The position numbers and the translations under genes were made by a program. The notes under the pieces were generated by a model. That model worked only from the letters and a program-made list of their open reading frames with translations. It ran no database searches and was not told where the DNA came from. A DNA stretch of 64,000 bases, from the NCBI RefSeq assembly GCF_022414575.1, contig NZ_JADWYQ010000010.1:62001-126000 (forward strand), read 5' to 3'. Shown here in pieces: positions 36,641-45,699 of this stretch (its first letter is position 1; every line of letters starts with the position of its first letter). Source of the DNA: Streptomyces sp. MUM 178J (lineage in GTDB: Bacteria > Actinomycetota > Actinomycetes > Streptomycetales > Streptomycetaceae).

Positions 36641-39600
36641 CGTGTCCTCCCATGGGTGCGTGTGCGGCCGCGGGCCTTCATGGCCAGCTGCCGTGCCTGA
36701 GCGCGGCCGGAGGCGGCCGGCCGGGCGTCTTCGGCCGCGCCGGCGGCGTCGTTCGCACCGGCGAGGAGCGCCGCCATGGCCCGGACGGTGGAGTGCCGGA
36801 ACAGGTCGATCAGGTCGACGTCGCGCTCCAGCGCGGTGCGCAGCCGGTCGCGCAGCCGGATGAGCAGCAGCGAGTTGCCGCCCGCGTCGAAGAAGCTCAC
36901 GTCCGGGCCGACGGCGCGGCCGAGGACCTGCTCCCACGCATCGGCGACATGCCGCTCCACGGAGCTCGCAGGCCGCCCCGTCGCGCTGCGCGCCGCCGTG
37001 CGCCGGGCGGCGGCCTCGGCGAGCGCCGTGACCAGGCCGGACCGGTCCGTACGCCCGCTGGGCAGCAGCGGAATGCGGTCCAGCACCTCCAGTTGCGCGG
37101 GGACCATGAAGCCGGGCAGCGTCTCGGCGAGACGGGTGCGCAGCACGTCGGCGGTCACACCCGAGCCGGGGCGGACGACGGCCGCCGCGACGAGGCCGCC
37201 GCCCCGGGCTGCCGCCCGGGTCCCGTCCCCGGTTCCGACCGCAGCCTCCGCGCCGGCTGCGGCCCCGACCCCGGTCCGGCGCTCCGCCCCGGTCCCGGCC
37301 GCGCCCCCGTTCCCGCAGGCGGCGTCCCCGGCTCCGGCTGCCACCGCGGCCCCGCTGCCGGCTGCGGTCCTGTTCACGTGTGAGGTCGCCATCCCGGCGA
37401 TGGTCCCCTCCGCGTCTGTGCCTCCGGTTTCGGCCGGGACCGCGGCCCCGGCGCCGGTTGCGGCCCCGGCCCGGGTCTCCGCCCCGCTCCCGGCTGCCGC
37501 CCGGGCCCGGGTTGCGATTCCGCCCCTCGTGCCGGTCCCGGCGCCCCCGGTCGAGTCGCCGGTCCCGGTCGCGTCCGGGCTTGCGGTTGCGGGGACGGTC
37601 CCGTTCGCGGCTGCGGTCCGGTTCGCGTCCGCGTCGCCGGTCCCGGTCGTGGCGGCGTCCGCGTCGCTTCCGGCATCCGCCAGCACCTCGGCGTGTACGA
37701 CGGCCGGGTGCGCCAGCAGCGCCGCCCGGACGTCGGAAGCAGCCACCCGTACGCCCCGCACCAGCGCCTGCTCCGTGATCCGCCCCGCGAACAGCAGTCG
37801 GCCGTCCGGGGTTCGGCGCGCCAGATCCCCGGTGGCGAACAGCCGGGCGCCCGGGCTCCCGGTGAAGGGATCGGGCCGGAACCGCTCCGCGGTCAGGCCC
37901 GGTCGGCCGAGGTAGCCGCGGGTCACGGCCGGGCCGCCGATGTGCAGTTCACCGACGACGCCCGGCGGCGCCGGCCGCCCCAGGGCGTCCAGCACATACG
38001 CCGTGGCCCCGGCGGGCACGCCCAGTTCGACCGTGCGCACCGCGTCATCCGCGCCGACCGGTTGGGCGAGGGCGCATCCGGCCGTCTCGGCCGTGACGTA
38101 CAGATGGTGGACCGCCCGGGCCCCGGCGTCGTAGGCCGCCCGCACCTGGGCGGGCGCCAGCGGTTCGCCGCCCGCCAGCACGAAGGCCGCCCCGGCCGCA
38201 CCGGGAGCCGACAGCTGCGACGGCGCCGCGTACACCGTGCCGGAGACGGCGTCGCCGTCCGGAACCAGCACCCGGCCGCCGCGGGTGAGCGGCGCGAAGA
38301 GTTCGAACACCGCGCCCGGGGTGTCCGGCGGGCTCTGCAGCGCCACCGAGTCGAGCGCGCCCGAGGGCAGTTCGCGGTGGGCCCAGCGCAGCCGGGACGC
38401 CAGCTGGCGGTGCTCGGCGACCACGGGCAGCGGCTCCCCGGTGACGCCTGAGGTCCGCAGCACCCAGGCCGCGTCGCGGGGGCCGGCGGACCGGGCGCGG
38501 GCGTCCGGCCCGCCGTCATCCGAAGCCGCGGGGGCGTCCGGCACGGCGCTGCGCGCGACGTCCAGTTCCACCACGTGCACGCGTGTGTGGTCGAACAGGG
38601 AGAACGAGACGCCGTCCGCGAGGACGGTCTCCACCTCCGCGTCTTCGACGGCCAGCCGCAGCAGGAAGGCGGGCAGCGCCGGATCGAGCGGGACGCATGC
38701 GCCGCCCGCCTTCAGCACGCCGAGGTGGGCGGCGGCCAGTTCGAAGGAGGCCGGGGCGCACACGCCGACCCGCACCTCGGGGCCGACGCCGCGATGCCGC
38801 AGCCGGTCCGCGAGACGCTCCGCCGCCGCGTCCAGCTCGCCGTACGTCCACGACCGCTCCCCGGCGCTCAAGGCGACCGCGTCGGGCGTGCGCGCGACCT
38901 GCTCGGCCACCAGCGTGTGCACACACTCCTCGACGGCTTCCCCAGCCGTCCGCCCGCCGTCTGGCGCCGACCGCAGCAGCTCCGCCTCGGTGGGCCGCAG
39001 CAGCTCGGACACCCGGGCCGCCGGGTCGGCGCCGACGCGCTCCAGCACGGTCCGCAGACAGGTGAGCAACTGCTCGGCGGCGGCGTCCTCGAAGAGCTCG
39101 GTGCGGTAGTCGACCACGGCCAGCAGACCCTCGTCGGTCTCCACCGTGTCGATGGCCAGATCGGTCTTCATCGTCGGCAGCCGCAGCTCCGCGGCCCGGA
39201 ACACCGCCTCGCCCGCCCGGTGGACGCGCGCCGCCGGCTGATGGGTGTACATCACCTGGTACAGCGGGTGGTAGCTCGGATCGCGGGAGACGCCGAGGGC
39301 GTCCATCACCTCGTCGACGGGCAGGTCCGCATGGTCCAGGGCGTCCAGCAGGTCGCCGCGCACCGCGCCGAGCAGTTCCTCGAAGCGCGGGTCGCCCGAC
39401 AGGTCGCCGCGCAGCACCACGGGCCGCGTGAGATAGCCGATGAGCCCGGCGCTGCCGGGGGTGTCCCGGCCGGAGACGGCCATGCCGGTGAGCACGTCGA
39501 CGCCGCCGTACCGGCTCAGCACCACGTCCGTCGCGGCCTTGAGGACCATGTACAGGCTGCACCGCCTGGCGCGCGCGAGCCTCCGCAGCGGCTCTGTTGT

Positions 39601-40299
39601 CTCGTGCGGCACCACGGCGGTGCGGCGGCCGCCCTCGTGGCCGCCGCGTGCCGGACGCGGCCCGGACAGCGGCAGTTCCAGGACCTCGGGGGCGTCCGCC
39701 AGCCGCTCGGTCCAGTACCGCAGGTTCTCGCCGCGGGCGCGCTCGTCCCGCGCGGTACGGGCCGCGAGGAACGTCCCGTAGTCGACGGCGGGCTCGGTCG
39801 GGGGCGGGGGCAGGCCCTTCGAGAACGCCTCGTACAGCGCCGCCAGTTCGGAGGTGAAGACCTCCAGCGAAGCCCCGTCGAAGACGATGTGGTGGACGCC
39901 GACGAGCAGTCGGTGCGCCGTGTCGTCGAGTCGCAGCAGCCGGACCCGCAGCAGCGGGCCGCCGTCCACCTCGAAGGGAGTGCGGGCGAAGTCGTCGGCG
40001 AGTTCGGCGGCGCGCTCCCCGGACGCCACGACATCGGCCTCGACCGCCGTCCCGGCGGGCCGGGCGGCGTCGACGCACTGCACCGGCTCGCCGTCCGCAC
40101 CGCGCACGATCCGCGTACGCAGCGCGGGGTGCCGGCGCACCAGCTCGTCCAGGGCGCGGCCCAGGGCGGCCGTGTCGAGCGGCCCGTCGACGGCGACGGC
40201 GAACGGGACGCTGAAGAACGGGTCCTGCGGGCGCAGTTGGGCCAGCGTCCACAGCCTGCGCTGGGCGGGGGTGAGCGGCAGATGCGAGTCCGCGGTCAC
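36637..40299 (-). CDS. NRPS: C - degenerate A - T
   Basis: A 1220-residue NRPS. The C domain (1-430) has an intact HHIVFDGAS. The A domain (about 460-1100) is degenerate: the ATP loop reads LRTSGVTGEPLPV instead of YTSGSTGxPKG, the YGPTE motif is LYVTAET, and the catalytic Lys of the A10 loop is Arg (LLPSGRTDR; codon 37061-37063). A roughly 160-residue Ala/Gly/Thr/Arg low-complexity insert (about 37195-37678) interrupts the C-terminal subdomain. The T domain (FFDAGGNSLLL) keeps its Ser. GTG 40299 follows GGAGG and overlaps the MFS stop. The A domain is probably inactive, so the T domain would need loading in trans. Confidence 0.9.
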   Translation of the reverse strand: MTADSHLPLTPAQRRLWTLAQLRPQDPFFSVPFAVAVDGPLDTAALGRALDELVRRHPALRTRIVRGADGEPVQCVDAARPAGTAVEADVVASGERAAELADDFARTPFEVDGGPLLRVRLLRLDDTAHRLLVGVHHIVFDGASLEVFTSELAALYEAFSKGLPPPPTEPAVDYGTFLAARTARDERARGENLRYWTERLADAPEVLELPLSGPRPARGGHEGGRRTAVVPHETTEPLRRLARARRCSLYMVLKAATDVVLSRYGGVDVLTGMAVSGRDTPGSAGLIGYLTRPVVLRGDLSGDPRFEELLGAVRGDLLDALDHADLPVDEVMDALGVSRDPSYHPLYQVMYTHQPAARVHRAGEAVFRAAELRLPTMKTDLAIDTVETDEGLLAVVDYRTELFEDAAAEQLLTCLRTVLERVGADPAARVSELLRPTEAELLRSAPDGGRTAGEAVEECVHTLVAEQVARTPDAVALSAGERSWTYGELDAAAERLADRLRHRGVGPEVRVGVCAPASFELAAAHLGVLKAGGACVPLDPALPAFLLRLAVEDAEVETVLADGVSFSLFDHTRVHVVELDVARSAVPDAPAASDDGGPDARARSAGPRDAAWVLRTSGVTGEPLPVVAEHRQLASRLRWAHRELPSGALDSVALQSPPDTPGAVFELFAPLTRGGRVLVPDGDAVSGTVYAAPSQLSAPGAAGAAFVLAGGEPLAPAQVRAAYDAGARAVHHLYVTAETAGCALAQPVGADDAVRTVELGVPAGATAYVLDALGRPAPPGVVGELHIGGPAVTRGYLGRPGLTAERFRPDPFTGSPGARLFATGDLARRTPDGRLLFAGRITEQALVRGVRVAASDVRAALLAHPAVVHAEVLADAGSDADAATTGTGDADANRTAAANGTVPATASPDATGTGDSTGGAGTGTRGGIATRARAAAGSGAETRAGAATGAGAAVPAETGGTDAEGTIAGMATSHVNRTAAGSGAAVAAGAGDAACGNGGAAGTGAERRTGVGAAAGAEAAVGTGDGTRAAARGGGLVAAAVVRPGSGVTADVLRTRLAETLPGFMVPAQLEVLDRIPLLPSGRTDRSGLVTALAEAAARRTAARSATGRPASSVERHVADAWEQVLGRAVGPDVSFFDAGGNSLLLIRLRDRLRTALERDVDLIDLFRHSTVRAMAALLAGANDAAGAAEDARPAASGRAQARQLAMKARGRTRTHGRTR

Positions 40300-41570
40300 C
40301 GGGGCACCTCCGAGTCGGCGGGCGTCGGGTCGACGGCCGTGCCGCCGTGCCCGGTGCGCCGGGAGCCGCGCCGCGAGACCGCGGCGAGCAGAGCGGCGGC
40401 GGGCAGCAGCAGCGCACCCGTGAAGATGATCGATTCGGCGATGCCGGCCGCGTCGGCGACGACGCCGCCGAGGACCACGCCGAGGATGGTGAAGTTCACC
40501 ATCAGGGCGTTGAGCAGTCCGACGCCGCGGCCGCGCAGATGCTCGGGCAGGTCGCTCAGCAGAGTGTTCGCCACCGGCACCTGGAACAGCCCGGAGCCGA
40601 GCCCCGCCAGCAGGCACCACGCCAGCACGACCGGCACCCCCAGCGAGTCCCGCAGCCGGCCCGTCGGGTCGAGCAGCAGCAGCGACGCGCCGAACAGGAC
40701 GATCGAGCCGATGAGCAGCTTCCGGTCGGTGAACCGGCGGACCAGCGGCGGCCCGGTCAGCGCCCCGGCGATCGAGCCGGCCCCGAACGCGGCCTGGGCC
40801 AGGCCGAAGGCGAGGGGACCGAGCCCGAACACCGCGAGCAGCTGGGAGTTGAGGTTGGTGGTGAACAGACCGAGAGCCAGCATCACCGGCACCAGCACGA
40901 CGGCGAGGAAGCGCAGCGAGGGCACCGCCAGCACACCGCCGACACCGGTCCGCAGGGACTGCCAGTAGGACTCGCGGCCGCTGTCCGGGCCGGGCGCCGG
41001 GACCTCGCGCAGCACCGCCATGCTGGCCAGCAGCACCGCCGACACCACGAAGGTGGCCGCGTCGATGACGAAGACCGCCGTGACGCTGCCGAAGGCGAGC
41101 AGCAGACCGCCGAGCGCGGGCCCCACCAGGTTCAGGGTGTGGTTGGTGGACTGGAACAGCGCCACCGCCGTGGGGATGCTGTGCCCCCGCACGATCAGCG
41201 GGATCGCCGTGATCCGCGCGGTTTCGAAGACCGCCTTGGCCGCACCGCTGAGCAGGATCAGCGCGAGGAGCAGCAGCGGAGCGTCCCGTACGGCGATCAT
41301 CGCCAGCGCCAGGACGGCGCGGACCAGGTCGGAGCCGACCATCAGCAGCCGGGCCGGGAGCCGGTCGGCCAGCGGCCCCACGAACGCGCCGAGCACGCCG
41401 GAGGGCAGCAGCTGCGCGATGACGACGAGCGACACGTACAGCACCGGGTTGTCCGTCTCGGTGGCCACCACATAGATCAGAGTGATCTTGGTGATGGCGT
41501 CGCCGAGGAAGGACGCCACGACGGCCAGCCAGTACCGGATGTACGTCCGGTCCGTGAGGAGCTCAAGCAT
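40296..41570 (-). CDS. MFS transporter
   Basis: A 424-residue protein with about 12 hydrophobic segments and the MFS loop signature GPLADRLPARLLMVGSDL between segments 2 and 3. It resembles enterobactin-exporter-like MFS proteins found in NRPS clusters. ATG 41570 overlaps the upstream NRPS by 8 bases. Probable exporter and self-protection protein for the product. Confidence 0.9.
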   Translation of the reverse strand: MLELLTDRTYIRYWLAVVASFLGDAITKITLIYVVATETDNPVLYVSLVVIAQLLPSGVLGAFVGPLADRLPARLLMVGSDLVRAVLALAMIAVRDAPLLLLALILLSGAAKAVFETARITAIPLIVRGHSIPTAVALFQSTNHTLNLVGPALGGLLLAFGSVTAVFVIDAATFVVSAVLLASMAVLREVPAPGPDSGRESYWQSLRTGVGGVLAVPSLRFLAVVLVPVMLALGLFTTNLNSQLLAVFGLGPLAFGLAQAAFGAGSIAGALTGPPLVRRFTDRKLLIGSIVLFGASLLLLDPTGRLRDSLGVPVVLAWCLLAGLGSGLFQVPVANTLLSDLPEHLRGRGVGLLNALMVNFTILGVVLGGVVADAAGIAESIIFTGALLLPAAALLAAVSRRGSRRTGHGGTAVDPTPADSEVPR

Positions 41571-44500
41571 CCGTGGCCGCCGTTCCGTCCGCGGCCTCGC
41601 CGAGGACCTCGTTGAGCGCCCTCGCGACGTCCTCGACGTTCGGGTGGCGCATCATCGTGTAGTGGTTGCCGGCGACCGTCCGCACGGTGACGTCCTGACC
41701 GGTCAGCTCGCGCCACGAGGCGGCGAGGTCGTGCTCCTCCTCCGCCGCCTGGAGCAGGGTCACCCGGCCCTTGAGGGGCGCGGGACGGAAGTTCCACAGC
41801 AGCCGCAGATTGGCTGCCCACAGGTCGAGCACATGGCGGATCTGCTCCCGTCCGGCGTCCGGCGGCAGATAGTCCGATGCGCGGGCGATGCCCAGCAGAT
41901 AGTCGAGCTGCTCATCGGCCGTCATGGCCCGCAGCTCCGCCGCCGGCCTGAGCCGCTCGCCGTAGTCCCACTGCAGGTTTGCCGCGACTGCCTCGACGAT
42001 GTCGGCCGTGTCCGGCTCCGACCCGGCCTGCACCACGGCGGGCGCGTGCGCGTCCATCATGACGACGGACACCTCTGCGCCCGCCTTCTCCAGCTCACCG
42101 GCGACGGCGAAGGCGTTGGCGCCGCCGTAGCACCAGCCGGCCAGCGTGTACGGGCCCGTGGGCTGTGCCTCGCGGATCAGGCCGGCGTAGGCGGCGGCAC
42201 GTTCCCCGAAGCCGGCGAAGGGCAGCGCGCCGTCGACCGGGGGCGGCGACGCCAGGGCGTACAGCGGCCGGTCGCCCTCGACGAGACCGGCGAACGGCAT
42301 GTAGCAGACGACTTCGCTGCCCGCCGGGTGGGCGAAGAACACCGGGTCGCCCGCACCGCCGGAGCCGATCTCCACGAGGTGGACGCCGTCGTCCTCCGTG
42401 TAGCCCTCGCGCAGCATGCGCGCGAACCGCTCCACGGTGGCGCCCCGGAAGATCGCGGCCATCGGCAGCTGCTGCCCGAACCGCTTCTCGATCTCCGCCA
42501 TCAGCCGCAGCACCAGCAGGGAGTGGCCGCCCAAGTCGAAGAACCGGTCGTGCAGGCCGACCGGCCTGACTCCGAGCACCTCCTCCCAGATGTGGGCCAC
42601 TTCCAGCTCCACGGCGTCCCGCGGCGGCACGTAGTCCGCTGCGTCGCGCTCGACGGCCGGCTCCGGCAGAGCCCTGCGGTCGATCTTGCCGCTGGTGTTC
42701 AGCGGGAAGGACTCCAGTCGCACGATCACGGAGGGGACCATGTAGTCCGGCAGGACGCCCCGCAGCCGCTCACGCAACTGCTCCGCGGTCACGGCGTCGT
42801 CGGCGTCCGCGGCGCCGTCCGCGTCCGGGGCGCCCGCGGCGCCCGCGGCGGCTTCGACGTAGCCCACCAGCCGCCTGTCGCCGGGCCGGTCCTCGCGCAC
42901 CAGCGCGACCGCGCGGCGCACCCCCGGGTGTTCCTCCAGCCGGGCCTCGATCTCGCCCAGTTCGATGCGGAACCCGCGCAGCTTGACCTGCCCGTCGTCC
43001 CGGCCCAGGAACACCAGGGAACCGTCCGCCCGCAGCCGCGCCTTGTCGCCCGTCGCGTACAGCCGCGCGCCGGGCCGGCCGCCGAACGGGTCCGGTGTGA
43101 ACCGCTCGGCGGTCAGCGCCGGGCGGCCGCGGTAGCCCCGGGCCACGCCCGTGCCGCCGAGATACAGGTCGCCCGGCATGCCGACGGGCACCGGGCGCAT
43201 GCGGTCGTCGAGGACGTACACCTGTGTGTTGGCGAGCGGGCGGCCGATGGAGATCTGCTCCGTGCCGCTGTCCAGCCGGTGCGCGGTGGACCAGATGGTC
43301 GTCTCGGTCGGGCCGTAGACGTTCCAGGTGCGGCCCGGCCGGCGGACGAGCTGCTCGGCCAGGGACGGCGGCAGCGCCTCACCGCCTGCCAGGACCCGCA
43401 CCGAGCCGTCGTTGCGCCAGCCCGCCTCCGCCAGCAGCTGCCAGGTGGCGGGGGTGGCCTGTACGACGGTCGCGCCCACCGCCTCGAGCAGGGCGGCCAG
43501 CCGCCGGCCGTCGACGGCCTCCTCCTTGCGCACGACATGCGTCCGCGCGCCGCTGACGAGCGGGGCGTACAGCTCCAGGCCCGCGATGTCGAAGGTGACC
43601 GGAGTGACGGCGGCGAGGACGTCGCCCGCGCCAAACCCGATCTCCTCTGCCATGGCCAGCAGCAGATTGACCAGGTTGCGGTGGGTGACCTCGACGCCCT
43701 TGGGACGGCCCGTCGAACCGGATGTGTAGATCACGTACGCCAGCCGGTCCTCACCGCCCGCGGGGCGGGCCGGAGCAGGCGGTTCGGCCGCGACGGCCGC
43801 GGCGTCGGCGTCCAGGCACAGCCTCCCGCCCGGGCAGTCGGCGAGGGCTTCGAGCAGTTCGGTGCGCGTCACCACCAGCTCCGCCCCCGCGTCGGCGGTC
43901 ATGTCCGCCAGCCGCCGCGCCGGGTGCCGCCCGTCCAGCGGGAGGTACGCGCCGCCCGACATCACCACGCCGAGCAGCGCGGTGACCAGTTCGACGGAGC
44001 GCTCCAGGCAGACCCCGACCACCGACTCCGCGCCGATCCCGCGGCGCTGCAGATGCGCGGCGAGCCGGCCCGCCCGGTCGACCAGTTCGGCGTATGTGAC
44101 CCGCTCGTCGCCGCAGGAGACGGCGACCGCGTCGGGCGTGGCCCGCGCCCGGCGGAGCACCAGGTCCTCCAGGCACAGCCCCGGCTCGCGCGGCGCGGCG
44201 GTGCGGTTCCACTCCACGAGCAGGGTGCGGACCTCCTCGGGGCCCGTCAGCGACAGATCGCGCACGGTGCGGCCCGCGTCCGCGGTCATCTGCTCCAGCA
44301 GCCGCACGATCTGGCGGGCCAGGCGCGCCATCGTGCTCTCGTCGAACAGATCGGTGTTGTACTCCAGCACCGCGTGGAAGTGGTCCTCGGCGACCGCCGG
44401 GTCGTCGAAGAAGCCCAGCATCACATCGTCCTTGGCGGTGGCGTTGTCGAGCATCAGCTCCTCGACGTCGAGCCCCGCCATGGGCGCCTCGTCCTCGTAG

Positions 44501-45699
44501 TGGAAGTCCACCAGGATGAACGACGTCTGGAAGATCGGCGTACGGCTCGGGTCGCGGTCCAGCTCCAGCTCGTCGAGGAGCGTCCCGAACGGGATGTCGT
44601 TGTGGTCGAAGGCGCCCAGCATCGTCGTCCGGGTCGCCTGGAGCAGCTCGCGCACCGTCATCCCCGGCCGCACCGCGGTGCGCAGCGGCAGCATGGTCAG
44701 GAAGTAGCCGACCATCGGCTCCGTTTCCGGCCGGCCGCGGGTGGAGGACGTGGTGCCCACCACGATGTCCTCCTGCCCGGACAGCCGGTGCAGCAGCAGC
44801 TGCCAGGCGGCCAGCAGGGCGACGAAGACGGAGACGCCCTCCCGCTTGGCGAGGTCCCGCACCGCCTGCGTCAGCTCTGGTGTCAGGGCGAACTGGTACC
44901 GGGCGCCGTTGGACGTCTGCAGCGGCGGACGGGGCCGGTCCGCAGGCAGCTCCAGCACCGGATCGGCGCCTTCCAACTGCTTCTTCCAGAAGGGCAGATG
45001 GCGGCGCGCCGCCTCCTCCCGCAGCCACCGCGGCTGCCACTGCGCGTAGTCCGGGTAGTGCACCTCGATCTCGGGCAGCTTCGGCTCGCGGCCCGTGGCG
45101 AACGCCGTGTAGAACTCGGCGATCTCGGCGTTGAAGATGCCCATCGAGCCGCGGTCCCACACCAGGTGGTCCACCGTGCCGACCAGGACGTGCTCCCGCT
45201 CGCCCAGACGCAGCAGCGCGATCCGCAGCAGCGGCCCGTGCACCAGGTCGAACGGTTTGCGCAGTTCCTCGGTCGCCAGCCGCAGCATCTCCTCCTCGCG
45301 CCGCTCTGCCGGCACATCGCGCAGGTCCTGATGGCGTACGGGCACCCGCATCGCCTCGTGCACGACCTGCACGGGCGCGTGGCCGTCCTGCTCGAACGTG
45401 GTGCGCATCGCCTCGTGGCGCTGTACGAAGGCGTCCACCGCGCGCTGGAGGGCGTCCGCGTCCAGTTCGCCGTGCAACCGCGAGGCGAAGTACACGTTGT
45501 AGACCGGGTCGTCGGGGTCGAACTGGTGGATGAGCCAGATCCGCTCCTGGTCCACCGTGAGGGGAACCCGGTCGCCGCCGGTGCGCCGGGTGACCGGGCC
45601 CGTCGTCGCGGGGGCCTGGGCGCGCTCGCGCATCCGGCGGTCCAGCAGGGCCCGCTGGGCCGGGGTGAGACCGGCCAGCCGGTCAGCCAGTTCGGTCAC
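41563..45699 (-). CDS. NRPS terminal module: C - A - T - TE (cysteine thioesterase)
   Basis: A 1378-residue termination module. An N-terminal helix (LAGLTPAQRALLDRRMRERA) precedes a C domain whose active motif reads DHLVWDRGS: the second His and the Asp are kept, the first His and the Gly are not. The A domain is intact (IYTSGSTGRPKG, VTFDIAGLEL, NVYGPTETT, NTSGKIDR); my code D-I-L-Q-L-G-V-I-W-K resembles the glycine code. T is FFDLGGHSLL. The TE has GWCYGG, so the nucleophile is Cys (codon 42130-42132), with an Asp in MMDAHAP and a His in GNHYTMMRH. GTG 45699 overlaps the monooxygenase stop. Confidence 0.92.
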   Translation of the reverse strand: MTELADRLAGLTPAQRALLDRRMRERAQAPATTGPVTRRTGGDRVPLTVDQERIWLIHQFDPDDPVYNVYFASRLHGELDADALQRAVDAFVQRHEAMRTTFEQDGHAPVQVVHEAMRVPVRHQDLRDVPAERREEEMLRLATEELRKPFDLVHGPLLRIALLRLGEREHVLVGTVDHLVWDRGSMGIFNAEIAEFYTAFATGREPKLPEIEVHYPDYAQWQPRWLREEAARRHLPFWKKQLEGADPVLELPADRPRPPLQTSNGARYQFALTPELTQAVRDLAKREGVSVFVALLAAWQLLLHRLSGQEDIVVGTTSSTRGRPETEPMVGYFLTMLPLRTAVRPGMTVRELLQATRTTMLGAFDHNDIPFGTLLDELELDRDPSRTPIFQTSFILVDFHYEDEAPMAGLDVEELMLDNATAKDDVMLGFFDDPAVAEDHFHAVLEYNTDLFDESTMARLARQIVRLLEQMTADAGRTVRDLSLTGPEEVRTLLVEWNRTAAPREPGLCLEDLVLRRARATPDAVAVSCGDERVTYAELVDRAGRLAAHLQRRGIGAESVVGVCLERSVELVTALLGVVMSGGAYLPLDGRHPARRLADMTADAGAELVVTRTELLEALADCPGGRLCLDADAAAVAAEPPAPARPAGGEDRLAYVIYTSGSTGRPKGVEVTHRNLVNLLLAMAEEIGFGAGDVLAAVTPVTFDIAGLELYAPLVSGARTHVVRKEEAVDGRRLAALLEAVGATVVQATPATWQLLAEAGWRNDGSVRVLAGGEALPPSLAEQLVRRPGRTWNVYGPTETTIWSTAHRLDSGTEQISIGRPLANTQVYVLDDRMRPVPVGMPGDLYLGGTGVARGYRGRPALTAERFTPDPFGGRPGARLYATGDKARLRADGSLVFLGRDDGQVKLRGFRIELGEIEARLEEHPGVRRAVALVREDRPGDRRLVGYVEAAAGAAGAPDADGAADADDAVTAEQLRERLRGVLPDYMVPSVIVRLESFPLNTSGKIDRRALPEPAVERDAADYVPPRDAVELEVAHIWEEVLGVRPVGLHDRFFDLGGHSLLVLRLMAEIEKRFGQQLPMAAIFRGATVERFARMLREGYTEDDGVHLVEIGSGGAGDPVFFAHPAGSEVVCYMPFAGLVEGDRPLYALASPPPVDGALPFAGFGERAAAYAGLIREAQPTGPYTLAGWCYGGANAFAVAGELEKAGAEVSVVMMDAHAPAVVQAGSEPDTADIVEAVAANLQWDYGERLRPAAELRAMTADEQLDYLLGIARASDYLPPDAGREQIRHVLDLWAANLRLLWNFRPAPLKGRVTLLQAAEEEHDLAASWRELTGQDVTVRTVAGNHYTMMRHPNVEDVARALNEVLGEAADGTAATDA

